A DNA stretch of 64,000 nt from Variovorax paradoxus NBRC 15149 (GCF_001591365.1 NZ_BCUT01000006.1:62001-126000); one strand, 5' to 3'. Shown: positions 16,754 to 27,651, counted from the stretch's first letter. Program-made: numbers and translations. Notes: generated by a model not told the origin, from the letters alone.

Positions 16754-18049
16754 ATGGAAACCCTTAACGACTGGCTCGCGCGCGCCGAGCAACTCCATCC
16801 CAAGAACATCGAGCTCGGCCTCGACCGCGCCAAGGAAATGGCCTCCCGGATGGGCCTGCGCTTCGACTGCCCGGTGATCACCGTGGCCGGCACCAACGGC
16901 AAGGGTTCGACCTGCGCCATGCTCGAATCGATCCTCACGCACGCCGGCTACCGCACGGCGGTGTTCACGTCGCCGCACCTGGTGCGCTTCGAGGAGCGGC
17001 TGCGGCTGGCGGGCGAAGCGGTCGATGCTTCCAAACTGATAGCAAACTTCGAGGCGGTGGAAACGGCCCGGGGCGACATGCCCCTGACGTACTTCGAATT
17101 CACCACGCTGGGCATCCTGCGCTGCATGATCGAGGAAAAGCCGGATGTGGCCATCCTGGAAGTCGGCCTCGGCGGCCGGCTCGATGCGGTCAACATCATC
17201 GACACCGATTGCGCGGTCATCACCAGCATCGACCTCGACCACATGGACTATCTCGGGCCCGACCGCGAAAGCATCGGCTTCGAGAAGGCCGGCATCATGC
17301 GCGCGGGCAAGCCGGCCATCGTGAGCGATCCGATGCCGCCGCAAAGCGTGATCGACCATGCGGCGGCCATCGGCGCCGACCTCTGGCGCTTCGGGCACGA
17401 CTTCAATGTGTCGGGCGACAAGCAGCAGTGGGGCTGGTCGGGCCGCGGGCGGCGCTACAGCGGGCTGGCCTATCCCGCGCTGCGCGGCGCCAACCAGCTG
17501 CTCAATGCCGCCGGCGTGCTCGCGGCGCTCGAGGCGCTGCGGCCCCGGCTGCCGATCACTGCGCAGGCGGTGCGCACGGGGCTCGCGATGGTCGAGCTGC
17601 CCGGCCGCTTCCAGATCGTGCCGGGCGAGCCCACGCTGGTGCTCGACGTGGCGCACAACGCCCACGCGGTCGCGGCGCTGGCGGAGAACCTCGACGCGAT
17701 GGGTTTCTACCCCACCACGCATGGCGTGTTCGGCGTCATGGCCGACAAGGACCTGGCCCCGATCCTCGCGCGCATCGGCCCGATGATCGACCGCTGGTAC
17801 TTCACCGACCTGCCGACCCAGCGCGCCGCCAAGGCCGCAGATCTGCTCGCGAGCTGGCAGGCGCAGAACACGCGCACCGACGTGTCCGGCAGCGTGCATG
17901 CGAACCCGATGGAGGCGCTGCGCGCAGCCATCGAGCGCGCGGACCCCGCTGATAGAATCGTGGTCTTCGGATCGTTCTTCACCGTGGGTGGCGTGCTGGA
18001 GCATGGCACTCCGCGGCTGCAAGCCAAACACCTGCTGCCCGGCGGCTGA
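16754..18049 (+). CDS. folC: Bifunctional dihydrofolate/folylpolyglutamate synthase FolC
   Basis: FolC adds glutamate to dihydropteroate and to folates using ATP. The 431-residue protein has the P-loop VAGTNGKGST (about residues 44-53), FTSPHLVRFEERLR (about 74-87) and VGLGGRLDAVNI near 140. The C-terminal Mur ligase domain contains LVLDVAHNAHAVAAL (about 296-310). I chose ATG at 16754, four codons inside the longest frame, to fit the family. The order folC, SPOR gene, cvpA, purF is common in Betaproteobacteria. Confidence 0.94.
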   Translation: METLNDWLARAEQLHPKNIELGLDRAKEMASRMGLRFDCPVITVAGTNGKGSTCAMLESILTHAGYRTAVFTSPHLVRFEERLRLAGEAVDASKLIANFEAVETARGDMPLTYFEFTTLGILRCMIEEKPDVAILEVGLGGRLDAVNIIDTDCAVITSIDLDHMDYLGPDRESIGFEKAGIMRAGKPAIVSDPMPPQSVIDHAAAIGADLWRFGHDFNVSGDKQQWGWSGRGRRYSGLAYPALRGANQLLNAAGVLAALEALRPRLPITAQAVRTGLAMVELPGRFQIVPGEPTLVLDVAHNAHAVAALAENLDAMGFYPTTHGVFGVMADKDLAPILARIGPMIDRWYFTDLPTQRAAKAADLLASWQAQNTRTDVSGSVHANPMEALRAAIERADPADRIVVFGSFFTVGGVLEHGTPRLQAKHLLPGG

Positions 18050-18111
18050 TCGCCGGCCCGTCCGCACCATCTGGCACACACCTCGCTGCACTCCTTCAGG
18101 GATCGAACTTC

Positions 18112-18984
18112 ATGGCGTTTTTCAAGTTCCGCACGCGCGGCCAGCAAGGCAACGAAGGACGCAGCGCACCGGCCGCCGTCCCCGCGGAAAGTGTCGAAAC
18201 CATGCGGCGCCGTGCGCGCCACCGGCTGGTGGGCGCGGCGGTCCTGGTACTGCTTGGCGTGATCGGATTCCCGCTGCTGTTCGACACCCAGCCGCGCCCG
18301 GTCGCGGTCGACATTCCGATCGAGATTCCCGACCGCAACAAGGTCAAGCCGCTGCCCGTGCCCGCCACGCCGGCACCCGCCGCACCGGCGACCGGCGCGG
18401 CCGATCCCGGCGCCCGCGTGGCCGCTGCACCGTCGGGCAGCGGCGGCATGATCACCGAGAGCGCCGACGGCACCGAGATAACCGATCCCGGCAAGCCGGC
18501 GGCCAGCACGCCTGCGGCCGAGACCCGGCCCGCGGCCGAGGCCAAGCCGGAGCGCAAGCCAGAACCCAAGCCCGAGCCCAAGCCGGAACACAAACCCGAG
18601 CCGAAGCCCAAGCCCGAAGCCAAGCCGGAAGCCAAACCCGAACCCAAGCCCGCCGCCCCCAAGCCGGCCTCGGCCGACGACGGCAACCGCGCGCGCGCCT
18701 TGCTCGAAGGCAAGCCGTCCAACACCAGCACCAAGCCCGCTGCGTCCGAAGACGGCGGCCGCTTCGTGGTGCAGGTCGGCGCCTTTGCCGATGCCGACAA
18801 GGCCCGCGAGGTGCGGCAGAAACTCGAGAAGGCCGGCCTCAAGACCTATGTGCACGTGGCCAAGACGGCCGATGGCGAGCGCACGCGTGTGCGTGTCGGC
18901 CCGTTCGGCTCGCGTGCCGAGGCGGACAAGGCCGCCGAGAAGGTCAAGGGCTTGTCTTTGTCGGCTGCCATCCTCACGTTGTAG
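18112..18984 (+). CDS. SPOR-domain protein (DedD-like)
   Basis: The 290-residue protein has one transmembrane segment (about residues 41-57, LVGAAVLVLLGVIGFPLLF). A long periplasmic linker follows, rich in Lys-Pro-Glu repeats (about 140-185). It ends with a C-terminal SPOR domain (about 215-290; RFVVQVGAFADADKAREV). SPOR domains bind peptidoglycan lacking stem peptides at the division site. The architecture matches DedD, a division accessory protein. It lies between folC and cvpA, as dedD does in E. coli. Confidence 0.9.
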   Translation: MAFFKFRTRGQQGNEGRSAPAAVPAESVETMRRRARHRLVGAAVLVLLGVIGFPLLFDTQPRPVAVDIPIEIPDRNKVKPLPVPATPAPAAPATGAADPGARVAAAPSGSGGMITESADGTEITDPGKPAASTPAAETRPAAEAKPERKPEPKPEPKPEHKPEPKPKPEAKPEAKPEPKPAAPKPASADDGNRARALLEGKPSNTSTKPAASEDGGRFVVQVGAFADADKAREVRQKLEKAGLKTYVHVAKTADGERTRVRVGPFGSRAEADKAAEKVKGLSLSAAILTL

Positions 18985-19002
18985 TAGCCATCGCCCGCCG
19001 CC

Positions 19003-19488
19003 GTGGCCCTGCTCGACTGGATCGCCGTCACGCTCGTCGTCGTGTCGATGCTGTTCGGCCTGGTGCGCGGCCTGGTGTTCGAGGTGATTTCGCTGGTGGG
19101 CTGGGTGGCTGCATTCATTGCCGCCCAGTGGCTGGCGTCGGATGTGGCGGCCTGGCTGCCCTTCGGCGACCCGCAGGCCACCTGGCGCTATCCGCTGGCC
19201 TTCGTGCTGGTGTTCGTCGGGGTGGCGTTCGGCGTGGGCCTGGTGGCGGCGCTGACGCGAAAGCTGATTGCTGCTGTCGGCCTCAGGCCGGTGGACCGGA
19301 TATTGGGTGGGGCCTTCGGGGCGGCGCGGGGTGTGGTTGCCCTGCTCGTGCTGGCGGTCATTGTTCATTTGCTGGCGTTGAGCGACAGTGCCTGGTGGCA
19401 CGAATCGCACAGCGCCAATGTTCTCGATGCGGCATTGCAGGGCCTGAAACCCGCGCTGCCTGAAAAGTTGGCAAGCTACCTGCCCTGA
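19003..19488 (+). CDS. cvpA: CvpA family membrane protein
   Basis: The 161-residue product has about four transmembrane segments (roughly 4-24, 29-47, 65-87, 103-125) and the CvpA-type motif GLVRGLVFEVISLVGW (about 18-33). In E. coli cvpA lies just before purF and affects colicin V production and envelope homeostasis; here purF also follows, 12 bp downstream. The start codon is GTG at 19003. Confidence 0.9.
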   Translation: MALLDWIAVTLVVVSMLFGLVRGLVFEVISLVGWVAAFIAAQWLASDVAAWLPFGDPQATWRYPLAFVLVFVGVAFGVGLVAALTRKLIAAVGLRPVDRILGGAFGAARGVVALLVLAVIVHLLALSDSAWWHESHSANVLDAALQGLKPALPEKLASYLP

Positions 19489-19500
19489 GAGGAATCGTTC

Positions 19501-21003
<1,503 letters not shown>

Positions 21004-21014
21004 GAGCCGAAGAA

Positions 21015-22235
21015 GTGACCGACGAACGAACCCTGCCGCCCGGGCTGCACCGCGACACGCTCGCGCTGCGCACCGGCCTGGCGCCGAGCCAGCACGGCGA
21101 GCACTCCGAAGCGCTGTTCCTGACCAGCGGCTTCGTGCAGCCCGATGCCGAGACCTCGGCGCGCCGCTTTGCCGGCACCGAGCAGGGCTTTACCTACTCG
21201 CGCACTTCCAACCCCACCGTCACCAGCTTCGAGCAGCGCCTGGCCGCGCTCGAAGGCACGGAAGCCGCCATCGGCGCCTCCACCGGCATGGGCGCGATCC
21301 TCATGATGTGCATGGGCCTGCTCAAGGCCGGCGACCACGTGGTCTGCTCGCGCTCGGTGTTCGGCTCCACGCTCAACCTGTTCGGCAAGGAGTTTGCCAA
21401 GTTCGGCGTCGAGACCACCTTCGTCTCGCAGACCGACGTGGCCGAATGGCGCGCGGCCCTGAAGCCCAACACCAGGCTGCTGTTCGCCGAAACGCCGACC
21501 AATCCGCTGACCGAGGTCTGCGACATCCGGGCGCTGGCCGACCTGGCGCACGGCGCCGGTGCGCTGCTCGCGGTCGACAACTGCTTCTGCACGCCCGCGC
21601 TGCAGCGCCCGGCCGAACTGGGGGCCGACCTCATCATCCATTCGGGCACCAAGTACCTCGACGGCCAGGGCCGCGTGATGGCTGGTGCGATCTGCGGCCC
21701 CTCCAAGCTCATCGTCGACGTGTTCGGCCCGGTGGTGCGCACCGCCGGCATGGCGCTCTCGCCGTTCAATGCGTGGGTGGTGCTCAAGGGCCTGGAAACG
21801 CTCGGCATCCGCATGCAGGCGCAGTGCGCCAATGCATTGGCCGTCGCGCAGTGGCTCGAAACGCAGCCCGGCATCGCACGCGTCTACTACCCCGGCCTGG
21901 CCTCGCATGCCCAGCACGAACTGGCCATGCGCCAGCAGTCGGGGAAGGGCGGGGCGGTGCTGTCGTTCGACGTGGTCGGCGACACGCCCGAGGTGGCGCG
22001 CGCCAATGCCTTCCACGTGATCAACAGCACGCGCGTGGTGAGCATCGCCACCAACCTGGGCGACACCAAGACCATCATCACGCACCCCGGCACCACCTCG
22101 CATGGCCGCCTGACCGAAGCACAGCGCCAGGCCGCCGGCATCAGCCAGGGGCTCATCCGCCTCGCGGTCGGCCTGGAGCACATCGACGACATCAAGGCCG
22201 ACCTGCTGCGTGGCCTGGGCACCCTGAAATCCTGA
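21015..22235 (+). CDS. metZ: O-succinylhomoserine sulfhydrylase MetZ
   Basis: MetZ forms homocysteine from O-succinylhomoserine and sulfide. The 406-residue protein is a Cys/Met-metabolism PLP enzyme: FTYSRTSNPTVTSFEQRLA (about residues 57-75), the PLP-binding Lys in HSGTKYLDGQG near 213, and the closing THPGTTSHGRL. The absence of a cystathionine-gamma-synthase-like ending and the purF-metZ order favour MetZ. The start is GTG at 21015 (VTDERTLPPG), 11 bp after purF. Confidence 0.9.
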   Translation: MTDERTLPPGLHRDTLALRTGLAPSQHGEHSEALFLTSGFVQPDAETSARRFAGTEQGFTYSRTSNPTVTSFEQRLAALEGTEAAIGASTGMGAILMMCMGLLKAGDHVVCSRSVFGSTLNLFGKEFAKFGVETTFVSQTDVAEWRAALKPNTRLLFAETPTNPLTEVCDIRALADLAHGAGALLAVDNCFCTPALQRPAELGADLIIHSGTKYLDGQGRVMAGAICGPSKLIVDVFGPVVRTAGMALSPFNAWVVLKGLETLGIRMQAQCANALAVAQWLETQPGIARVYYPGLASHAQHELAMRQQSGKGGAVLSFDVVGDTPEVARANAFHVINSTRVVSIATNLGDTKTIITHPGTTSHGRLTEAQRQAAGISQGLIRLAVGLEHIDDIKADLLRGLGTLKS

Positions 22236-22242
22236 TTGATCC

Positions 22243-23631
22243 ATGACCGGCAAAGTTCGCACCCGCATCGCTCCGTCTCCCACCGGCTTCCTTCACCTGG
22301 GCACGGCCCGCACCGCGCTCTACTCGTGGGCCTATGCACGCCATCACGGCGGCGAGTTCGTGCTGCGCATCGAGGACACCGACGTGGCCCGCTCCACGCA
22401 GGACTCGACCGACCAGATCCTGGCTTCGATGCACTGGCTCGGCCTGGACTACGACGAGGGCCCCATTTATCAGATGCAGCGCCTGGAGCGCTACCGCGAA
22501 GTCATCGCACAGATGCTTGCGGCCGGCACGGCCTACCACTGCTACTGCACGCCGGCCGAGCTCGATGAAATGCGCGAGGCGCAGCGCGCGCGCGGCGAGA
22601 AGACGCTGTACGACCGCCGCTGGCGCCCCGAGCCCGGCAAGACGCTGCCGCCCGTGCCCGAAGGCGTGCCGCCGGTGGTGCGCTTTTGCAATCCGCCCGA
22701 AGGCGACGTGAGCTGGAACGACCTCGTCAAGGGCGAGATCACCATCAACAACCGCGAGATCGACGACCTCATCATCCTGCGTCCCGACGGTGTGCCCACC
22801 TACAACTTCGCGGTGGTGGTCGACGACTGGGACATGGCCATCACGCACGTGTTCCGCGGCGACGAGCACATCAACAACACGCCGTGGCAGATCAACATCT
22901 TCCACGCGCTCGGTGCGCCGCTGCCTGCGTTCGGCCATGTGCCGGTGATCCTGGGCGACGACGGGCAGAAGCTCTCGAAGCGCCGCGGCGCGGTGAGCGT
23001 CACCGCCTATGAAGAGAACGGCTACCTGCCCGAAGCCATGCTCAACTACCTGGCGCGCCTGGGCTGGAGCCATGGCGACGACGAGCTCTTCACGCGCGAG
23101 CAGATGGTGAGCTGGTTCGACGGCTCGCACCTTTCGAAGAGCCCCGCGCAATGGGATGCCGCGAAGCTCGCGTGGGTCAACGCGCAGTACATCAAGGCCA
23201 AGGCCGACGCGGAGCTTGCACCGCTCGTGGCCGCGCAGCTGAAAAAGCGCGGCATCGAGGCCGACGATCGGCTGCCCGCCATTTGCGCGCTCTTCAAGGA
23301 CCGCTGCGAAACCACGGTCGCGCTGGCCGACTGGGCCGCCGCGTTCTACGCGGACGTGGCGCCGAGCGAAGCCGACCTCGCGCAGCACGTGACCGATGCA
23401 GTGAAGCCCGTCATCGCAACGCTCGCCGAGAAGCTCGCGGGCGTGGCATGGGAAAAAGTTTCGATCGCCGCGGCCATCAAGGAAGTCCTGGCCGCGCATT
23501 CGGTGAAAATGCCTGTGTTGGCGATGCCGGTTCGCGTCCTCCTGATGGGAACACCGCAGACGCCATCCCTCGATTCGGTGCTCGCCATCTTTTCTCGTGA
23601 AAAAGTTATCGAGCGTTTGAAAAGGGCCTGA
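22243..23631 (+). CDS. gltX: Glutamyl-tRNA synthetase GltX
   Basis: GltX charges tRNA(Glu). The 462-residue class I synthetase has the HIGH-type motif APSPTGFLHLGTARTA (about residues 10-25) and the KMSKS-type motif KLSKRRG near 244-250, typical of non-discriminating-size bacterial GltX. It lies 7 bp after metZ. A tRNA(Glu) gene lies about 200 bp downstream, and a promoter for the tRNA operon appears to overlap the gltX end. Confidence 0.95.
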   Translation: MTGKVRTRIAPSPTGFLHLGTARTALYSWAYARHHGGEFVLRIEDTDVARSTQDSTDQILASMHWLGLDYDEGPIYQMQRLERYREVIAQMLAAGTAYHCYCTPAELDEMREAQRARGEKTLYDRRWRPEPGKTLPPVPEGVPPVVRFCNPPEGDVSWNDLVKGEITINNREIDDLIILRPDGVPTYNFAVVVDDWDMAITHVFRGDEHINNTPWQINIFHALGAPLPAFGHVPVILGDDGQKLSKRRGAVSVTAYEENGYLPEAMLNYLARLGWSHGDDELFTREQMVSWFDGSHLSKSPAQWDAAKLAWVNAQYIKAKADAELAPLVAAQLKKRGIEADDRLPAICALFKDRCETTVALADWAAAFYADVAPSEADLAQHVTDAVKPVIATLAEKLAGVAWEKVSIAAAIKEVLAAHSVKMPVLAMPVRVLLMGTPQTPSLDSVLAIFSREKVIERLKRA

Positions 23632-23647
23632 TTTTTCGGTCTATAAT
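23617..23647 (+). promoter_or_regulatory. Candidate sigma-70 promoter of the tRNA operon
   Basis: TTGAAA (23617-23622) and a perfect TATAAT (23642-23647) are separated by 19 bp, slightly longer than ideal. The -35 lies inside the end of gltX and the -10 just after its stop. Transcription would begin near 23654, about 50 bp before tRNA-Ala. Confidence 0.5.
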
Positions 23648-23703
23648 TTGAGGCTCGACAGCGACGCAGGGTAATTCTGAAAAGAAAAGCCTGAAAGTCA
23701 AAT

Positions 23704-23779
<76 letters not shown>

Positions 23780-23830
23780 TCAAAGTGTCGAGAAGATAAG
23801 TGCTGATCGCAGCACGGTTCCTAAGGTTTT

Positions 23831-23906
23831 GACCCTATCGTCTAGAGGCCTAGGACACCACCCTTTCACGGTGGCTACCGGGGTTCGAATCCCCGTAGGG
23901 TCGCCA
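23831..23906 (+). tRNA. tRNA-Glu (TTC anticodon)
   Basis: The acceptor stem is GACCCTA/TAGGGTC. The anticodon stem is CCACC/GGTGG with the loop CTTTCAC, giving TTC. The T arm is CCGGGGTTCGAATCCCCG. CCA is encoded after the discriminator G. Confidence 0.95.
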
Positions 23907-23975
23907 GTTTCGCGCAAGTGAAGCAGGCACAAGTCGTCAGCACTTGGCTCCGCAAGGAGTGAACGTTGTCTACCA

Positions 23976-24052
23976 GGAGTGGTAGTTCAGTTGGTTAGAA
24001 TACCGGCCTGTCACGCCGGGGGTCGCGGGTTCGAGTCCCGTCCACTCCGCCA
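23976..24052 (+). tRNA. tRNA-Asp (GTC anticodon)
   Basis: The 77-nt tRNA has the acceptor GGAGTGG/CCACTCC, the anticodon arm CCGGCCTGTCACGCCGG with anticodon GTC, and the T arm GCGGGTTCGAGTCCCGT. CCA is encoded. It is last in the three-tRNA operon. Confidence 0.95.
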
Positions 24053-24060
24053 GTCAAAGA

Positions 24061-24095
24061 ACGGGTTGCATCAGAAATGGTGCAACCCGTTTTTC
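24061..24095 (+). terminator. Rho-independent terminator of the tRNA operon
   Basis: A perfect 10-bp stem (ACGGGTTGCA / TGCAACCCGT) with a 10-nt loop is followed directly by TTTTTC. It starts 8 bp after the encoded CCA of tRNA-Asp. Confidence 0.92.
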
Positions 24096-24116
24096 TTTGG
24101 GCTGTACGCACGCGCG

Positions 24117-25358
24117 CTATGCGTACGAGCGCTCGATGCCGCCGGGAGCCGGATCCTGGCTTCCGCCCAGTCTCGCCTGCAGGATGGCCAGCAGCGCCAG
24201 CACCGGCAGGGCCAGCTCCAGGATTTCCTCGAAGCTGTGCATCAGGTAGCTGCGAAAGGCCGCGGAAGAAGAACCCACGGCGAGCAGGTCCGGCTGCTGT
24301 CCGGCGAGCGAAGCGGGCAACTGGTCGAGGATGACCGCGGCCCCGATCACCGCAACGAAGGTCAGCGAGGTGGCGGCTTCCGGGCGCCATTGGCGCCAGG
24401 AGCGCATCGCGCGGCTGGCCGACCATGCGCGCCTGGCCAGCCATCCGGCTGCGGTGGCAATGAGCGTGAGGATGGCCGCACCAGCAAGCACCCGCGGAAG
24501 GGGTGCGTCGAGCAGTCCGGCGGCGCCGAAATGCGCCAGGTGCCAATCGGCCTCGCGCGCTGCAAAGGCAAGAAGCAGGACGCCGATGGCCGTGCGGTCC
24601 AGGCGCGAGAGAGAGGCCATACGAACCATCGGCAGGCAAAGCACCGCGGCCAGGTACAAGAGCACCGTGCCTTTCTCGACCGGCCCGTCTTCTTCCAGCA
24701 TGCCCGGCCCGACCATGCCGGGTGTATTCGAGCCGACCCACGCGGCAACGAGCACGAACACCATCACCAGGCATGGCCCGGCCCTGCCGTCGGCCAGGGC
24801 GCGCAACGGCCGCGCCAGGGTTGCCGCAGCCTGGGGCGCGAGCCTCGGCGCAATCGCCTGCATCGCAAACAGCGCTGCGGCAATGGCCGCACCCAGCAGC
24901 GCGCCAGCCGCGACATCGAACGGAAAATGAATGCCGACATGGATGCGAGCCCAGCCCGTGGCCAGGGCGGCGGCAAGAATGACGAGCCCGACGTCGCGCA
25001 TCGGGCGCCGCAGCAGCAGCACGAAGGCCATGGTGAACATCACAGAAGCATGCGTGCTGGGCAGTCCCGCGCGCAGGCCGTGGGGAACGTGCGCAGGGCT
25101 CAGCCCCATCATGAAGGGACGGGGCATGCCCACGGAGGCAGCGATCTCCTGCGAGACCAGGGAAGCCGCTCCTCCGGCGGCCAGCACCGCCAGCACGCAA
25201 GGCCGCTGCGCAACTCGCCGCCACGCGGCCCAGGCCAGAACTGCTGCACACGCCCACGACGAACCCAGCGCGATGGCCGATGCCAGCTGGAGCACCGCGG
25301 GCGAGGGAGAAAAGCCCGCCGCAAGTGCATCGAAGAGCGCGAGATTCAGCGGATGCAT
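24117..25358 (-). CDS. PAP2-family phosphatase fused to a second membrane domain
   Basis: The N-terminal half (about residues 1-175) is a type 2 phosphatidic acid phosphatase. It has the three-part active site: GMPRPF near residue 77, the PSTHAS motif near 99-105, and GWARIHVGIHFPFDVAAG near 135-152. Such enzymes dephosphorylate undecaprenyl diphosphate or other lipid phosphates on the outer face of the inner membrane. The C-terminal half (about 180-413) adds six or so hydrophobic segments with conserved-looking acidic and His residues (AFAAREADWHLAHFG; HSFEEILELALPVLALLA). I do not recognise that part. The protein is about twice the length of a simple PAP2 enzyme. Confidence 0.8.
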   Translation of the reverse strand: MHPLNLALFDALAAGFSPSPAVLQLASAIALGSSWACAAVLAWAAWRRVAQRPCVLAVLAAGGAASLVSQEIAASVGMPRPFMMGLSPAHVPHGLRAGLPSTHASVMFTMAFVLLLRRPMRDVGLVILAAALATGWARIHVGIHFPFDVAAGALLGAAIAAALFAMQAIAPRLAPQAAATLARPLRALADGRAGPCLVMVFVLVAAWVGSNTPGMVGPGMLEEDGPVEKGTVLLYLAAVLCLPMVRMASLSRLDRTAIGVLLLAFAAREADWHLAHFGAAGLLDAPLPRVLAGAAILTLIATAAGWLARRAWSASRAMRSWRQWRPEAATSLTFVAVIGAAVILDQLPASLAGQQPDLLAVGSSSAAFRSYLMHSFEEILELALPVLALLAILQARLGGSQDPAPGGIERSYA

Positions 25359-25476
25359 CCTTTTTGATTCACTTTCCTTGCGGGTTCGGGCCGTCCACGC
25401 GAACGGCGTGGCTGCATCGTAAAACGAGCTTCGCCGCGCGGGTGTGACACGACGCTTCTTCTTCGGTCTCGATCGA

Positions 25477-26772
25477 TCAATCGACGCGCTCGACGCCGCA
25501 CCAGCGCGCCATGAACACCGCCAGCACGGCGCTCACCTGCACCAGGCTGTCGATGGAAACCCACTCGTCGATGCCGTGGATGCTGGAGCCCGTGGGGCCG
25601 TAGCAGACCGCGGGCGTCTGCCCATAGATGTTGAAGAACTTCGCGTCCGTCGTGCCCGTGAAGGCCGTGGGTTCGAGCGGCTGCCCGACGATGTCCTGGT
25701 GGCACTTCGAGAGCTCGGTGACGATCGGCGAATCCAGGCCGAGGTCGAAGCCGTCGGCCTGGAAGCCTTCGTAGATCAGCCGGTAGCGCAGGCTCTCGCG
25801 GGCCGGATGCGCAGCGTAGGCGGCGGCCAGCACGGCCTCGACCTCGGCCTTGGCGCGGGCCACGTTCATGTCGGGATAGAAGCCGATGCGAATGTCGCTG
25901 CGGCAGGCCGAGGGCACCGACGAAGCCCACTCGCCGCCCTGGATCTTTCCGAGGTTGAAGTTGATCGGATGCGCATGGTGCGCGTAGCTGCGATAGCGGT
26001 TGGCGGGCTCGTTCCAGCGCTGCTCGAGCTTCTTGAGTTCAGAGAAAAGATACAGCGAGAAGTCGATCGCGCCGACGCCGGTCTGGGCCACCGAAGCATG
26101 CACCGGCTTGCCCAGCACCTCGAGCGCGAACCACAGCACGCCCATCTGGCAGGTCATCACGCCGCCGAGCGGCTCGGGGATGATGGCCGCGTCGGCGCGA
26201 TAGCCCTCGACCAGGCAGGCCAGTGCGCCGTTGCCCGTGCACTCCTCTTCCACCACCGACTGAAAAAACACCGGCGATGCCGGTTCGAGCCCGAGCGACT
26301 GCAGCGCCGCATACGCCATCGTGTAGGCCGCGACGCCGGCCTTCATGTCGGCCGCGCCGCGGCCGTAGAGCCGGTCTCCCTCGATCACGGGTTGGAAGGG
26401 CGGGTGCTTCCAGAGCAGCTCGGCGCCGGTCGGCACCACGTCGATGTGGCCATTGAAGATCAGCGATCGGCCCTTCTGCCGCCCGCGGGGTCGGTGAATG
26501 CCCACGACGTTGGTGCGCCCTTCGTACGGCACGATGGAGGGCGAGTAGCCCGGATGCTGGCGGATCTTCTGCTCGTCGATCTCGAACTGGTGCACGCGCA
26601 GGCCCAGCTTCGTGAAGGTCTCGGCCATGAAGGCTTGCGCGCCTTGCTCGTGTCCCAGCAGCGAAGGATGCGCAACGAGCTGCTCGAGCATTCGAACGGC
26701 CGGCGCGCGCAGCGCGTGGGCGGCCTCCACGATGGCGGCTTCGGTGATCCGGTCTTCAGTGGGCTGGGGCAT
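25477..26772 (-). CDS. M20 family peptidase/deacylase (ArgE/DapE type)
   Basis: The 431-residue protein has the metal ligands of M20 enzymes: His and Asp in FNGHIDVVP (about residues 108-116), Asp in GRGAADMKAG (about 143-152), the Glu pair in VVEEECTGNG (about 177-186), Glu in IIPEPLGG and His in SSIHGIDE near 400. It probably hydrolyses an N-acyl amino acid or a related amide with a dinuclear zinc site. The substrate cannot be read from sequence; annotated relatives are called acetylornithine deacetylase or succinyl-diaminopimelate desuccinylase. I chose ATG at 26772, since the longer frame upstream is not family-like. Confidence 0.87.
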   Translation of the reverse strand: MPQPTEDRITEAAIVEAAHALRAPAVRMLEQLVAHPSLLGHEQGAQAFMAETFTKLGLRVHQFEIDEQKIRQHPGYSPSIVPYEGRTNVVGIHRPRGRQKGRSLIFNGHIDVVPTGAELLWKHPPFQPVIEGDRLYGRGAADMKAGVAAYTMAYAALQSLGLEPASPVFFQSVVEEECTGNGALACLVEGYRADAAIIPEPLGGVMTCQMGVLWFALEVLGKPVHASVAQTGVGAIDFSLYLFSELKKLEQRWNEPANRYRSYAHHAHPINFNLGKIQGGEWASSVPSACRSDIRIGFYPDMNVARAKAEVEAVLAAAYAAHPARESLRYRLIYEGFQADGFDLGLDSPIVTELSKCHQDIVGQPLEPTAFTGTTDAKFFNIYGQTPAVCYGPTGSSIHGIDEWVSIDSLVQVSAVLAVFMARWCGVERVD

Positions 26773-27066
26773 GGGGTCGGGGCCGCCTGCGTTGGCGGCG
26801 CTGGAAGAAGGAGCTTCATTCTTCCACGCCGCGCAGGCGCCGCCGCAGCCGCGGGTGGCCGGGCTGCAGGTGCCATGCCGACAAGGTAGTTTCCCCACGT
26901 CGGGCCCTCGTTCGCCAATGGCTCGACTTCGCGTAGGCCGTTTTCCCAAGTCGGCTCCAGCGGTATTTTGCCGTCTTAGCATGGCTGTTCGAACAGGCTG
27001 CCGAGGGCCGCGAAAGAAGAAAGCGCCTCGGCCTTTCCATCGTTCCAGCCAGTAAAGGAGAGCGTC
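26773..27066. other. Intergenic region between divergent genes
   Basis: No gene is evident in this 294-bp gap between the M20 peptidase and the SYLF lipoprotein genes. It should hold both promoters. An AAAGGAGAG ribosome-binding site lies at its right end. Two imperfect copies of a TTTTCCCAxGTCGG-like sequence occur near 26891 and 26941. A short inverted repeat (GAAGAA...TTCTTC) lies near 26810-26830. Confidence 0.5.
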
Positions 27067-27651
27067 ATGCGATCCATCCAGTTCAGAAACCTTGCGCTCG
27101 CGTGTGCCGTTGCAGTGGGCGGCGCCGCAGTGGTGGGCTGCACCACCACGCGGCCCCAGGACCATGCCAGCACCGCTTCATCGCGTGCATCGATCGATGC
27201 CCAGGTCGACGCCGCACTGTCCAAGTTGTACGACTCGGTCAAGGGCTCGCGCGAGGTCGTCTCCTCGTCCAGCGGCGTGCTGGTGTTTCCTGCCGTGGTC
27301 GGCGCCAGCATGGGCATCGGTGCCGAATACGGCCGGGGCGCGCTGCGCGTGAACGGGCGCACCCAGGCCTACTACAGCACCACCGCGGGCTCGATCGGCT
27401 TCCAGGCCGGCGCGCAGTCGAAGGCCGTGATCTATGTGTTCACCACGCAGGCCGCGCTCGACAAGTTCCGCAACAGCAAGGGATGGACGGCGGGCGCCGA
27501 TGCCACCGTGGCCGCCGCAACCATCGGCGCGAACGGCAGCATCGACACCAACACGCTGCGCCAGCCGGTGGTCGGCTTCGTCTTGACCAACGTGGGGCTC
27601 GAGGCGGGCGTTTCGCTGTCGGGCGCGAAGATCACGGAGATCCGGCTGTAG
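27067..27651 (+). CDS. SYLF/YSC84-domain lipoprotein
   Basis: The 194-residue protein begins with a lipoprotein signal (about residues 1-24) ending in the lipobox AAVVGC, with Cys25 as the lipidated residue. It continues as a YSC84/SYLF lipid-binding domain with SSGVLVFPAVVGASMGIGAE (about 79-98) and a Gly-rich C-terminal half. SYLF domains bind phosphoinositides in eukaryotes; the role in bacteria is not known. It is likely anchored in the outer membrane facing the periplasm. Its 3' end overlaps the convergent ParB-like gene by 20 bp. Confidence 0.87.
   Translation: MRSIQFRNLALACAVAVGGAAVVGCTTTRPQDHASTASSRASIDAQVDAALSKLYDSVKGSREVVSSSSGVLVFPAVVGASMGIGAEYGRGALRVNGRTQAYYSTTAGSIGFQAGAQSKAVIYVFTTQAALDKFRNSKGWTAGADATVAAATIGANGSIDTNTLRQPVVGFVLTNVGLEAGVSLSGAKITEIRL

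Noticed and set aside
18540..18660. Short tandem repeat in DNA resembling a CRISPR or minisatellite.
   Set aside because: It encodes the Lys-Pro-Glu-rich linker of the SPOR protein in frame; the units are short, degenerate and lack spacers.
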